NCBI RefSeq assembly: GCF_001591565.1
Contig: NZ_BCVD01000021.1
Span: 1-40,346 of the forward strand
Length of the DNA: 40,346 nt
Reading direction: 5' to 3'
Source: Priestia flexa NBRC 15715
GTDB taxonomy: Bacteria > Bacillota > Bacilli > Bacillales > Bacillaceae_H
The notes beneath the pieces were generated by a model. The model saw nothing but the letters and a program-made list of their open reading frames with translations, did no database searches and was not told the origin of the DNA. The position numbers and the translations under genes were made by a program. Shown here in pieces: positions 8,439-15,616 of this stretch (positions are counted from its first letter, which is position 1; each line of letters opens with the position of its first letter).

Positions 8439-10240
8439 AAATAACAGATACGAATTTAACGGTATTTACAAAAGAGCGCTGGAATAAAGCAAATAATCAA
8501 TTGCTTGCTAAAATGTTAGAGGAGTTTATGTATGAAAATATTATTACTCCACACGAGGTGAAGGTAAACGAGGAAAGCTCGTTGTATGAATGGAAAGACT
8601 CTCGTGGAATTGTCTATCGGTTTGAAGCGAAAAAGCGCTTGTTTGATAGTTATGAAGTGTTAGTAGAAACAATTTATATAGAAGAAAATAATATGCTGAT
8701 TAACCCTTCAAGAGCACTACAGCTATTAATTAGTCTGTCTGACCTTGATGAAATGTCGTTTTCAACAGCTGGACATTTAGCTAAAGAGTATATGCATACC
8801 CTTGTGGCTGATCTTCATTTACAAGAACGTCTCAGTGCTGATGAACTAGCAAATCTTGACTACGCAGAGCTTGAAGGTGAAATGACGGGACACCCTTGGA
8901 TTACATATAACAAAGGACGAATTGGTTTTAACTATAATGACTATATGAAATTTGCTCCGGAACAAAAGCAAAAAATTCAGTTATCATGGATTGCTGTGTC
9001 GAAAACTGTGAGCTCTTTCCATTCACTCACATCACTTCAGTTCCAACAAGTAATGGAACAAGAGCTAGGTGAAAAAACAGTAGAAGTATTTGAAAATCAA
9101 TTGCAGGAAAAAGGTTTACAACCAGCAGACTATTATTATCTACCTGTTCATGAATGGCAGTGGAAGAACATGATTATCCCTCTATATGCACACTATTTAG
9201 CGGAAAATCTCATTGTCCCAATGGGGGAAGGAGATGATTATTATCTTCCGCAGCAGTCAATTCGCACATTTGTTAATACAACAAATCGCAATAAATATCA
9301 TGTAAAGCTACCAATGAGCATTTTAAATACGCTTGTATATCGAGGTCTTCCGAGTGAACGGACGGTTATTGCACCTCAGGTAACAAAGCATATAAAAGAC
9401 ATTCGCGACAATGATTCATTCTTGCGAGACATATGTAAAGTAGGCTTGTTAGGAGAAGTAGCCACTTTAAATGTAGACCATCCGACATTTGCAGCAATGA
9501 AAGATGCTCCTTATCAATATTTAGAAATGCTTGGCGTCGTGTGGAGAGAAAGTATTTATCAAGAGTTAGAAGAAGGAGAGCAAGCCATTACGCTAGCAGC
9601 ACTCTTGCATGTGGACTCTAAGGGTAAAGCATTGGTATCGTCTTATATAGAACAGTCTGCCTTATCTGCTTCACAGTGGGTAGAAGCATTAATGAGCGCA
9701 ACTCTTCCGCCATTATTACATTACTTATATCAATATGGAACGGTGTTCTCACCTCATGGTCAAAATACAGTTCTTGTCTTAAAAGAAGGTAAGCCAGTCC
9801 GCATTATTATGAAAGATTTTGTTGATGACGTAAATATTAGTGATCAATCATTTAAAGAATTACAAAGTTTAACGCCCGAATTAAAAGCTGTATTGCGGAG
9901 CGAGAAACCAGATGGCTTAACACAATTTATCCTAACAGGTTTATTTATTTGTCACTTTCGTTATTTAGCGAAAGTGCTTGAAAATAAAGAAGGAATAAGT
10001 GAATATCAATTCTGGAATAGTGTTAGAAGTGAAATACTTGAATATCAAAAGCAATTTCCAAAGCTTCAAGAGCGCTTTGAACTGTTTGATTTGCTTCGTC
10101 CATCTGTGACTAAGCTCGCATTAAACCGAAATCGTATGTTCGATTATGGGTATAATGACGGTGAAGATCGACCACATGCGAGTGAACATGGGGAAGTAAG
10201 GAATGCGCTTCATGAAGTTGCAGTTATAAAACAAGTCTAA
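8435..10240 (+). CDS. IucA/IucC family NIS siderophore synthetase 2 (RhbF-like)
   Basis: This is the second NIS synthetase (601 residues), expected to join the second hydroxamate arm to citrate and complete schizokinen. Signatures are GHPWITYNKGR (from G152), LPVHEWQW (from L236), SIRTFVN (from S275), HGQN (from H441) and KDFVDD (from K460). All lie in the order expected for IucC-type enzymes. AAAGGAG lies about 10 nt before ATG 8435, which overlaps the half-MFS stop. It is the last gene of the Fur-controlled operon. A terminator carried by a dispersed repeat follows about 40 bp after the stop. Confidence 0.93.
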   Translation: MKITDTNLTVFTKERWNKANNQLLAKMLEEFMYENIITPHEVKVNEESSLYEWKDSRGIVYRFEAKKRLFDSYEVLVETIYIEENNMLINPSRALQLLISLSDLDEMSFSTAGHLAKEYMHTLVADLHLQERLSADELANLDYAELEGEMTGHPWITYNKGRIGFNYNDYMKFAPEQKQKIQLSWIAVSKTVSSFHSLTSLQFQQVMEQELGEKTVEVFENQLQEKGLQPADYYYLPVHEWQWKNMIIPLYAHYLAENLIVPMGEGDDYYLPQQSIRTFVNTTNRNKYHVKLPMSILNTLVYRGLPSERTVIAPQVTKHIKDIRDNDSFLRDICKVGLLGEVATLNVDHPTFAAMKDAPYQYLEMLGVVWRESIYQELEEGEQAITLAALLHVDSKGKALVSSYIEQSALSASQWVEALMSATLPPLLHYLYQYGTVFSPHGQNTVLVLKEGKPVRIIMKDFVDDVNISDQSFKELQSLTPELKAVLRSEKPDGLTQFILTGLFICHFRYLAKVLENKEGISEYQFWNSVRSEILEYQKQFPKLQERFELFDLLRPSVTKLALNRNRMFDYGYNDGEDRPHASEHGEVRNALHEVAVIKQV

Positions 10241-10242
10241 AT

Positions 10243-10514
10243 ATAAAGAGGCAGAAACATAAGTGTTTTAGCTAACGAGATATCCGAACTATTAGAAGTT
10301 AACGACTTTTGATAGTTTGGGTATCTTTTTGTTCATTCCAAAAACAAGTTGAAAAAACCTAGTGGAATGAAGCGTAGGACACGTAACTCCTCCCCGAGGA
10401 AAGCGAATGTCTGCAGTGATAGGGAACCAACTGGTTATTGTAACCCAATACTTTAAAAAAGGCATAATTCGTCTTGGAAAAGCCATCATTTCGTTATATC
10501 CCAACCTGTTTTTA
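10243..10514 (+). repeat. Dispersed intergenic repeat, copy A (carries a terminator)
   Basis: This ~270-bp non-coding element is related over its length to 13173-13438. Shared blocks include TATCCGA-CTATT, AGTGGAATG-AGCGTAGGACA, GGAAAGCGA-TGTCTG, ATTCGTCT and TTCGTTAT-TCCCA. Its ends are an imperfect inverted repeat (ATAAAGAGGCAGAAACATAA against TTATATCCCAACCTGTTTTTAT). The first 90 bp fold into a terminator. The AGCGTAGGACA...GGAAAGCGA-TGTC core resembles, from memory, an intergenic repeat common in Bacillaceae genomes. The rest of the 10241-10641 gap shows no convincing gene. Confidence 0.75.
10279..10333 (+). terminator. Terminator of the siderophore operon, inside repeat copy A
   Basis: A 15-bp stem (10279-10293 with 10311-10325, three G-T pairs) is followed by TTTTTGTT. 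It is about 40 bp behind the last siderophore gene. Confidence 0.8.
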
Positions 10515-10641
10515 TGTTTTAAATGCAAGGCATCAGGTAAAAAGAGTAATGTGTAATTCGTCTGCAGAAGCATGGTTTAAATCATTTTAGGAAAACCTCA
10601 TAAATAAAGAACGCAGAGAGAAAAGGTTGGTGTTAAGTAAC

Positions 10642-12204
10642 GTGACAACATATATGATAGGTGTTGATATTGGAACAACAACAACAAAGTCGGTTTTATT
10701 TACTGCTGATGGAAAAGTGAAGGAGTCACATCATGTTGGGTATCCTCTTCATACGCCGGATGCCCTAACAGCTGAACAGAAGCCAGATGAGATTTTTGCA
10801 GCTGTCCTATCAACAATTAAGAAAGTAGTGGCAAAGGGAAAGGTAAATAAAGAAGATTTAAAAGTTGTATCTTTTAGCAGCGCGATGCATAGCCTTATTG
10901 CTGTTGATGAAAGTGGTGAGCCACTTACAAATTGTATAACATGGGCTGATAAGCGAGCGGCTACATATGCAGATAAGCTTTGTAATCAACGAATGGAACT
11001 ATACAAGCGAACGGGTATGCCTCTTCATCCTATGTCACCTCTTGTTAAGATTAAATGGTTAAAGCATGAGCACCCAGAAATCTTTGAAAAAACAGCTAAA
11101 TTTATTTCAATTAAAGAATATATATTCCATAAATTATTTGATGAGTATATAGTGGATTACTCCATTGCTTCTGCAACAGGCATGCTTAATTTAGAAATAA
11201 AACAATGGGATGAAGTCGCGTTAACAAATGCAGAAATCTCTCCTTTGCAACTATCCACGATTGTGCCAGCAACTCATGTGAGCAAAGGCATTAAAAGCGA
11301 ACTTGCTCACACGCTTAAAATTAATGAAGACACGCCTTTTGTAATAGGGGCAAGCGATGGCGTATTGTCTAACTTGGGCTTAGATGCTATCGACCAAGGT
11401 GAAATTGCCATTACAATTGGCACGAGTGGAGCAGTTCGAGCGGTTACAAAAGAGCCTGTTCTAGATAAAGAGGGCCGAACATTTTGTTATGCATTTACCG
11501 ACGATCTCTGGGTTGTAGGCGGCCCTATTAATAACGGTGGGATGATTTTACGATGGGCAAAAGATGAATTGGCCAAAAGCGAAGCTGCAGTTGCCGAACG
11601 CTTAGATGTTAACGTATATGATTTACTTACGAAAATGGCTGACACGATTCCCCCTGGAGCTGGAGGACTCATTTTTCATCCTTATTTATCAGGAGAGCGG
11701 GCTCCTTTATGGGATGCAGACGCGAGGGGTTCATTCACCGGACTGTCTCTTCATCATGGTAAGGAGCACATGATTCGCGCGGTTTTGGAAGGGATTATGT
11801 ACAACTTATACACGGTGTTAGAGCCTCTTGAAGAATTAATTGGGCCTGCTCGTGAAATTAAAGCTTCAGGTGGATTTGCTCGCTCTGAAGTATGGAAGCA
11901 AATGATGGCTGACATTTTTAATGCAGAAGTAAGAATTCCAGAAAGTTTTGAAAGCTCTTGTCTTGGCGCAGCCGTACTAGGCCTTTATGCAATTGATGAA
12001 GTTGAATCGGTAAACGTTGTAGAGAAGATGGTTGGGAAAACTACACACCTAAAGCCAATTCCTGAAAATGTGGAAGTATATAAAAAAATTCTGCCCGTCT
12101 ATCGAGATATTATGAATAGTATGAAGCCTCATTACGCGAAGCTAGCAGAGCTTCAGCATGGAGAAGAATCGAATCCTTACTCTAAAAATAAGAATGACGC
12201 TTGA
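10642..12204 (+). CDS. gntK: Gluconokinase (FGGY family)
   Basis: This enzyme phosphorylates D-gluconate to 6-phosphogluconate with ATP. The sequence follows B. subtilis GntK closely from YMIGVDIGTT through SFSSAMHS, CITWADKR, FVIGASDGVLSNLG, TIGTSGA, FHPYLSGERAPLW and ATG/ASGGFARS to ESSCLGA. The N-terminal phosphate-1 loop is D9-K16. Length is about 520 residues from GTG 10642, which gives TTYMIGVD as in GntK. TTG 10627 and GTG 10630 also lie in frame, and AAAAGG at 10621-10626 is awkwardly spaced for all of them. No gntR, gntP or gntZ is adjacent, so this copy stands outside a gnt operon. Confidence 0.9.
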   Translation: MTTYMIGVDIGTTTTKSVLFTADGKVKESHHVGYPLHTPDALTAEQKPDEIFAAVLSTIKKVVAKGKVNKEDLKVVSFSSAMHSLIAVDESGEPLTNCITWADKRAATYADKLCNQRMELYKRTGMPLHPMSPLVKIKWLKHEHPEIFEKTAKFISIKEYIFHKLFDEYIVDYSIASATGMLNLEIKQWDEVALTNAEISPLQLSTIVPATHVSKGIKSELAHTLKINEDTPFVIGASDGVLSNLGLDAIDQGEIAITIGTSGAVRAVTKEPVLDKEGRTFCYAFTDDLWVVGGPINNGGMILRWAKDELAKSEAAVAERLDVNVYDLLTKMADTIPPGAGGLIFHPYLSGERAPLWDADARGSFTGLSLHHGKEHMIRAVLEGIMYNLYTVLEPLEELIGPAREIKASGGFARSEVWKQMMADIFNAEVRIPESFESSCLGAAVLGLYAIDEVESVNVVEKMVGKTTHLKPIPENVEVYKKILPVYRDIMNSMKPHYAKLAELQHGEESNPYSKNKNDA

Positions 12205-12228
12205 TAATCGGTAGACTTTCATTATAAT
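12201..12228 (+). promoter_or_regulatory. Promoter for purU
   Basis: TTGATA (12201-12206), a 16-bp spacer and a perfect TATAAT (12223-12228). The -35 overlaps the gntK stop codon. No terminator separates gntK from purU, so read-through is possible as well. Confidence 0.75.
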
Positions 12229-12267
12229 GATAGAATAGTCTGTACATTCAAAGAGAGAGGGAACTTT

Positions 12268-13170
12268 ATGAAATCGCACATTGAGCAACATGTAACATCA
12301 TACAAAGAAAAGTATAAAAACAGAGGTCGGTTGTTAATCAGCTGTTCAGATCAGCCTGGAATTGTGTCAGCTGTATCTACGTTTTTATTTGAACAAGGAG
12401 CAAATATCGTAGAGTCTAGTCAGCATTCAACCAATCCAGAAGGTGGAACATTTTTTATTCGTTTTGAATTTGAATGCGACCGCTTGGATGAAAAAGGATC
12501 AGCAATGGAAGAAGCTTTCCAATCAATTGCAGAATCATTTTCAATGGAAGCGAAATTTACGTACGCACATCGTTTAAAACGAACGGCGGTCTTTGTATCA
12601 AAAGAGCTACATTGTTTATTAGAACTCCTATGGGCATGGGAAAGCGGTGATTTAATGAGCGATATTGCTGTAGTCGTTAGTAATCACGAAGATGCGCGTG
12701 AAGTTGTTGAATCTTTTGGTATTCCGTTCTATCATATTCCTGCAACAAAAGAAATTCGTGCTGAAGCGGAAGCACAGCAGCTACAATTATTGAAGGACTA
12801 CAACATAGATTTAATTATCTTAGCACGTTATATGCAGATTTTAACGCCGACATTTGTAGCAGAGAATCCATATCGTATCATTAATATTCATCATTCGTTC
12901 TTACCTGCTTTTATTGGTGCAAAGCCATACGAGCGAGCATACAAGCGTGGTGTTAAGTTAATTGGTGCTACCTCACACTACGTAACGGATGATCTAGACG
13001 AAGGACCCATTATTGAACAAGATATCGAACGAGTAAATCACCGAGATGATGCGGAAGAGCTGAAGAAAAAAGGACGCTTAATTGAGCGTACTGTCTTAGC
13101 AAGAGCAGTAAAGTGGCATTTAGAAGATCGAATTTTAGTTTACGGTAATCGAACAATTGTATTTAATTGA
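12268..13170 (+). CDS. purU: Formyltetrahydrofolate deformylase
   Basis: PurU hydrolyses 10-formyl-tetrahydrofolate to formate and tetrahydrofolate, balancing one-carbon pools. An N-terminal ACT domain (about residues 20-100, starting LLISCSDQPGIVSAV) precedes the formyltransferase-type hydrolase domain. The catalytic region is complete: NIHHSFLPAF (H208, H209), GATSHYVT and DDLDEGPIIEQD with D244. At 300 residues it has normal family length. GAGAGAGGGA lies just before ATG 12268. The repeat copy B terminator follows about 40 bp after the stop. The neighbouring thyB-dfrA pair also acts on folate, which is a sensible setting. Confidence 0.95.
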   Translation: MKSHIEQHVTSYKEKYKNRGRLLISCSDQPGIVSAVSTFLFEQGANIVESSQHSTNPEGGTFFIRFEFECDRLDEKGSAMEEAFQSIAESFSMEAKFTYAHRLKRTAVFVSKELHCLLELLWAWESGDLMSDIAVVVSNHEDAREVVESFGIPFYHIPATKEIRAEAEAQQLQLLKDYNIDLIILARYMQILTPTFVAENPYRIINIHHSFLPAFIGAKPYERAYKRGVKLIGATSHYVTDDLDEGPIIEQDIERVNHRDDAEELKKKGRLIERTVLARAVKWHLEDRILVYGNRTIVFN

Positions 13171-13172
13171 TG

Positions 13173-13438
13173 AAAAGAGGCTGGGTCATAAGAATTTCAG
13201 CCAATGATCTATCCGAGCTATTTAAAGTTACCTACTTTTTATAGTTCGGATTTTTTTGTTGGTTCGGAAAACAATTTTGAAAACAGAGTGGAATGGAGCG
13301 TAGGACATTTGAATCCTGCGGGAAAGCGAGTGTCTGTGGCGCAACCGAACGAATGTGTTCTTACAACAACCCACATCGTTTAGAAACAGGATGATTCGTC
13401 TCCTAGAAGGAATCAGTTCGTTATGTCCCAGCTTTTTT
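13173..13438 (+). repeat. Dispersed intergenic repeat, copy B (carries a terminator)
   Basis: This is the second copy of the element at 10243-10514, in the same orientation. The ends form a clearer inverted repeat: AAAAGAGGCTGGGTCATAA (13173-13191) against TTATGTCCCAGCTTTTTT (13421-13438). The 5' part is a terminator. The middle holds TGGAATGGAGCGTAGGACA and GGGAAAGCGAGTGTCTG. The reverse strand is open by chance (13228-13491), and its translation resembles the reverse frame of copy A, which reflects repeat homology and not a gene. Confidence 0.8.
13211..13260 (+). terminator. Terminator of purU, inside repeat copy B
   Basis: An 11-bp stem (13211-13221 with 13241-13251) is followed by TTTTTTTGTT. 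Relative to copy A, paired positions differ in compatible ways (G-T to G-C, and A-T to G-T), which supports selection for the hairpin. Confidence 0.8.
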
Positions 13439-13439
13439 C

Positions 13440-13465
13440 TATGAGAAACCCTGCACTTTCTCATA
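13440..13465. promoter_or_regulatory. Perfect palindrome touching the thyB -35
   Basis: TATGAGAAA (13440-13448) and TTTCTCATA (13457-13465) form a perfect 9-bp inverted repeat with an 8-bp spacer. A third half-site, ATGAGAAA, follows at 13469-13476. It has no T-run, so it is more like an operator than a terminator, but no regulator is identified. Confidence 0.45.
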
Positions 13466-13492
13466 GACATGAGAAAAAATCGCCTATACAAT
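13464..13492 (+). promoter_or_regulatory. Promoter for thyB-dfrA
   Basis: TAGACA (13464-13469), a 17-bp spacer and TACAAT (13487-13492). The predicted transcript starts near 13499, which rules out the upstream ATG at 13469 as the thyB start. Confidence 0.65.
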
Positions 13493-13525
13493 AAAGAAAG
13501 ACTTTTGAAAAAGGAAGTGTCGGAA

Positions 13526-14320
13526 GTGAAACAATATCTCGACTTATGTGAACATGTATTAAAACATGGAACGAAAAAAGAAGATCGGACAGGAACAGGA
13601 ACAATTAGTACATTTGGCTATCAAATGCGATTTAACCTCCAAGAAGGTTTTCCTGCTTTAACCACAAAAAAACTTCATTTAAAATCAATTATTCATGAAT
13701 TATTATGGTTTTTAAGCGGTGATACAAACATCAAATATTTACAAGATAACGGTGTACGTATTTGGAACGAATGGGCTGATGAAAACGGAGAATTAGGTCC
13801 TGTCTATGGTCACCAATGGCGCTCTTGGCCAACACCAGAAGGAAGTACGATTGATCAAATCACAAATGTCATTCATCAAATTAAAAATAATCCGGATTCA
13901 AGAAGGTTGATGATAAGCGCGTGGAACGTTGCGGATGTTGATAACATGGCGCTGCCGCCATGCCATTGCTTATTCCAATTTTACGTAGCAGACGGTAAAT
14001 TATCTTGTCAGCTATATCAACGATCAGCCGATATTTTTTTAGGCGTACCTTTTAATATTGCATCCTATGCGCTTCTGACAATGATGGTTGCGCAAGTGTG
14101 TGATTTAGAACCAGGTGATTTTGTTCATACGTTTGGTGATGCTCATATTTATACAAACCATCTTGAACAAGTAAATCTTCAGCTAACGCGTGAACCTCGC
14201 TCCTTACCAAAAATGAAGATTAATCCAGATGTCAAATCGATCTTTGACTTTAAATTTGAAGATTTCGAGCTTGTTGAGTATGATCCGCATCCTCACATTA
14301 AAGGGGCCGTTAGCGTATGA
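13526..14320 (+). CDS. thyB: Thymidylate synthase, ThyA/ThyB type
   Basis: This enzyme converts dUMP and methylene-tetrahydrofolate to dTMP and dihydrofolate. It begins [15 protein letters not shown] and is 264 residues long, the same as E. coli ThyA and B. subtilis ThyB. The nucleophilic cysteine is C146 in [18 protein letters not shown], the [20 protein letters not shown] phosphate/dUMP region and the C-terminal PHPHIKG segment are intact. GTG 13526 is the start: AAAAGGAAG is about 9 nt upstream, and the predicted transcription start lies just before it. The last codons overlap dfrA (ATGA), so the dihydrofolate made here is recycled by the next gene product. Confidence 0.96.
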   Translation: MKQYLDLCEHVLKHGTKKEDRTGTGTISTFGYQMRFNLQEGFPALTTKKLHLKSIIHELLWFLSGDTNIKYLQDNGVRIWNEWADENGELGPVYGHQWRSWPTPEGSTIDQITNVIHQIKNNPDSRRLMISAWNVADVDNMALPPCHCLFQFYVADGKLSCQLYQRSADIFLGVPFNIASYALLTMMVAQVCDLEPGDFVHTFGDAHIYTNHLEQVNLQLTREPRSLPKMKINPDVKSIFDFKFEDFELVEYDPHPHIKGAVSV

Positions 14321-14796
14321 TTTCGTTAATTGTAGCAATGGACAACAACTGCTTGATTGGAAAAGAAAACGATTTACCTTGGCGTTTGCCAGCTGATTTA
14401 CAGTATTTCAAACAAACCACAACGGGTCACACAATTGTAATGGGGCGAAAAACGTTTGAATCAATTGGTAAACCTCTTCCAAATCGAAACAACGTTATTT
14501 TAACAGGAAATAAAGACTATCACCATGAAGGTGTAAAAGTTATTCACTCTGTTGATGAACTAGTATCGCTTGAAGGAGAAAGTGAACTGTTTGTGATTGG
14601 TGGCGCAACAGTGTATGAGCAAACTATGCATGTGGCGACTCGTTTATACGTTACGCATATCGACGAGGTGTTTGAAGGGGATACATACTTTCCTGAAATT
14701 GATTCATCTGTTTGGAGAGAAGTATCAAGAAAGCAAGGTGTTAAGGATGAAAAAAACCCTTATGCCTACTACTTTACAGTGTACGAACGTGCATAA
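14317..14796 (+). CDS. dfrA: Dihydrofolate reductase
   Basis: This enzyme reduces dihydrofolate to tetrahydrofolate with NADPH, closing the cycle opened by thymidylate synthase. It has 159 residues, the usual bacterial length. The active-site acid is D27 in [19 protein letters not shown] (Met20-loop region), [10 protein letters not shown] (NADPH site) and VIGGATVYE are present. Its start overlaps the thyB stop, which gives strong translational coupling. The remnant of an acyltransferase gene begins about 25 bp later. Confidence 0.96.
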   Translation: MISLIVAMDNNCLIGKENDLPWRLPADLQYFKQTTTGHTIVMGRKTFESIGKPLPNRNNVILTGNKDYHHEGVKVIHSVDELVSLEGESELFVIGGATVYEQTMHVATRLYVTHIDEVFEGDTYFPEIDSSVWREVSRKQGVKDEKNPYAYYFTVYERA

Positions 14797-14817
14797 TGAA
14801 ATAACTACCCACAGCAA

Positions 14818-15213
14818 GTGAGTATGTTTATTGATTGGGTCAATCGCAGAGCATCGGTTCAAGCTTTAAAAGATAGTGTTTGTCTACTTAAAGAGGGACA
14901 TTCAATGGTCATTTTACCAGAGGGAACACGGAGTAAAGGCAAAGGAATTGGTGAGTTTAAAAAAGGAAGTATAAGAATTGCATTAAATGCTAAGGTGCCA
15001 ATTGTACCTGTTGCTATTCAAGGAATATCGAACATTATGGAACAATGTAAAGTTGGATTTCAAAAAGCAGATGTAACCATACGGATTTTACCCCCAGTTA
15101 CAACGGATTTAGATGCAGGAAGTGATCCAAACGTGATTCATCATCAAGTTCGTGAGCGAATTATTCAAGCTTTAAATAATCATCATCAAGTGCAATCAAA
15201 AAGCGTCTCTTAA
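14818..15213 (+). pseudogene. Truncated PlsC-type acyltransferase (ypkP remnant)
   Basis: The frame encodes the C-terminal ~130 residues of a 1-acyl-glycerol-3-phosphate acyltransferase. FIDWVNRRASVQAL matches the family's block around motif II, and LPEGTRSKG is motif III (FPEGTRS). VPIVPVAIQG is the later conserved strand. The N-terminal membrane part and the catalytic NHxxxxD motif are missing, and the gene starts directly after dfrA with no good ribosome site. In B. subtilis an acyltransferase-like gene (ypkP) follows dfrA, so this is probably its 5'-deleted relic. Without the His-Asp pair, acyl transfer is not expected. Confidence 0.7.
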
Positions 15214-15231
15214 GTGAGACGCTTTTTTTGT
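15198..15231. terminator. Bidirectional terminator between convergent genes
   Basis: AAAAAGCGTCTC (15198-15209) pairs with GAGACGCTTTTT (15216-15227) around a 6-nt loop. The stop codons of both converging frames sit in the loop. Confidence 0.9.
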
Positions 15232-15452
15232 TCAATAAATTCCTGTAAATGATGAACTAACTGTCTGAATTCTTCTGGGTTTACAAATTGTTGTTCATTC
15301 CAATGTTGTTGGACCCACTGTGTAAGCTCAGAAGCTGAGTTAAATATTTCTCCACTTGTATCCGCATTCCTCAGCATGTATCGTCCGTTATCATCATCAA
15401 TAGTTACTTCACAAGGAATGGCACTATCAATGCTTTGTAACGTATACTCCAT
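15210..15452 (-). CDS. Conserved-looking small acidic protein, function unknown
   Basis: An ~80-residue soluble protein begins MEYTLQSIDSAIP. Its first half looks like a beta-rich segment (EVTIDDDNGRYMLRNAD), and its second half is helical with ELTQWVQQHW and ending FIEQKKRLT. ATG 15452 is preferred to GTG 15461 because GGTGAT lies 5 nt before it. The shared terminator at its 3' end and coding-like composition support a real gene. I do not recognise a family. It converges on the acyltransferase relic and is divergent from ilvA. Confidence 0.65.
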   Translation of the reverse strand: MEYTLQSIDSAIPCEVTIDDDNGRYMLRNADTSGEIFNSASELTQWVQQHWNEQQFVNPEEFRQLVHHLQEFIEQKKRLT

Positions 15453-15546
15453 GTTAATCACCAGCTTTCTATCTTTCTTTTTTACTGTTTACTATACTGG
15501 TGAAAAGATGCTAATTAAAAAAAATCAAAAGATTAACTAAAAATAA

Positions 15547-15575
15547 TGATTTTTCTAAATTTTATGTGATATAAT
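15547..15575 (+). promoter_or_regulatory. Promoter for ilvA
   Basis: There is a perfect TATAAT at 15570-15575 with an upstream TGA (extended -10 TGn), and a weak -35 TGATTT at 15547-15552 with a 17-bp spacer. No T-box or attenuator is visible in the short leader. Confidence 0.65.
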
Positions 15576-15616
15576 GTACAAATTAAAAAAAGGTAGGAAG
15601 AGGAAGGAAGTTGGTT

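Noticed and set aside
10292-10573. 93-codon minus-strand open frame across repeat copy A
   Set aside because: It lies within the dispersed repeat, has no good ribosome site, and resembles the reverse frame of copy B only because the DNA is repeated.
13228-13491. 87-codon minus-strand open frame across repeat copy B
   Set aside because: Same reason as for copy A; it also runs back over the thyB promoter.
13469-13525. Upstream ATG extension of thyB
   Set aside because: The ATG lies inside the promoter spacer and would add 19 residues absent from ThyA/ThyB proteins; GTG 13526 gives the exact family length.
14597-14821. 74-codon plus-strand frame overlapping dfrA
   Set aside because: It is a shadow of dfrA in another frame, with no own start signals.
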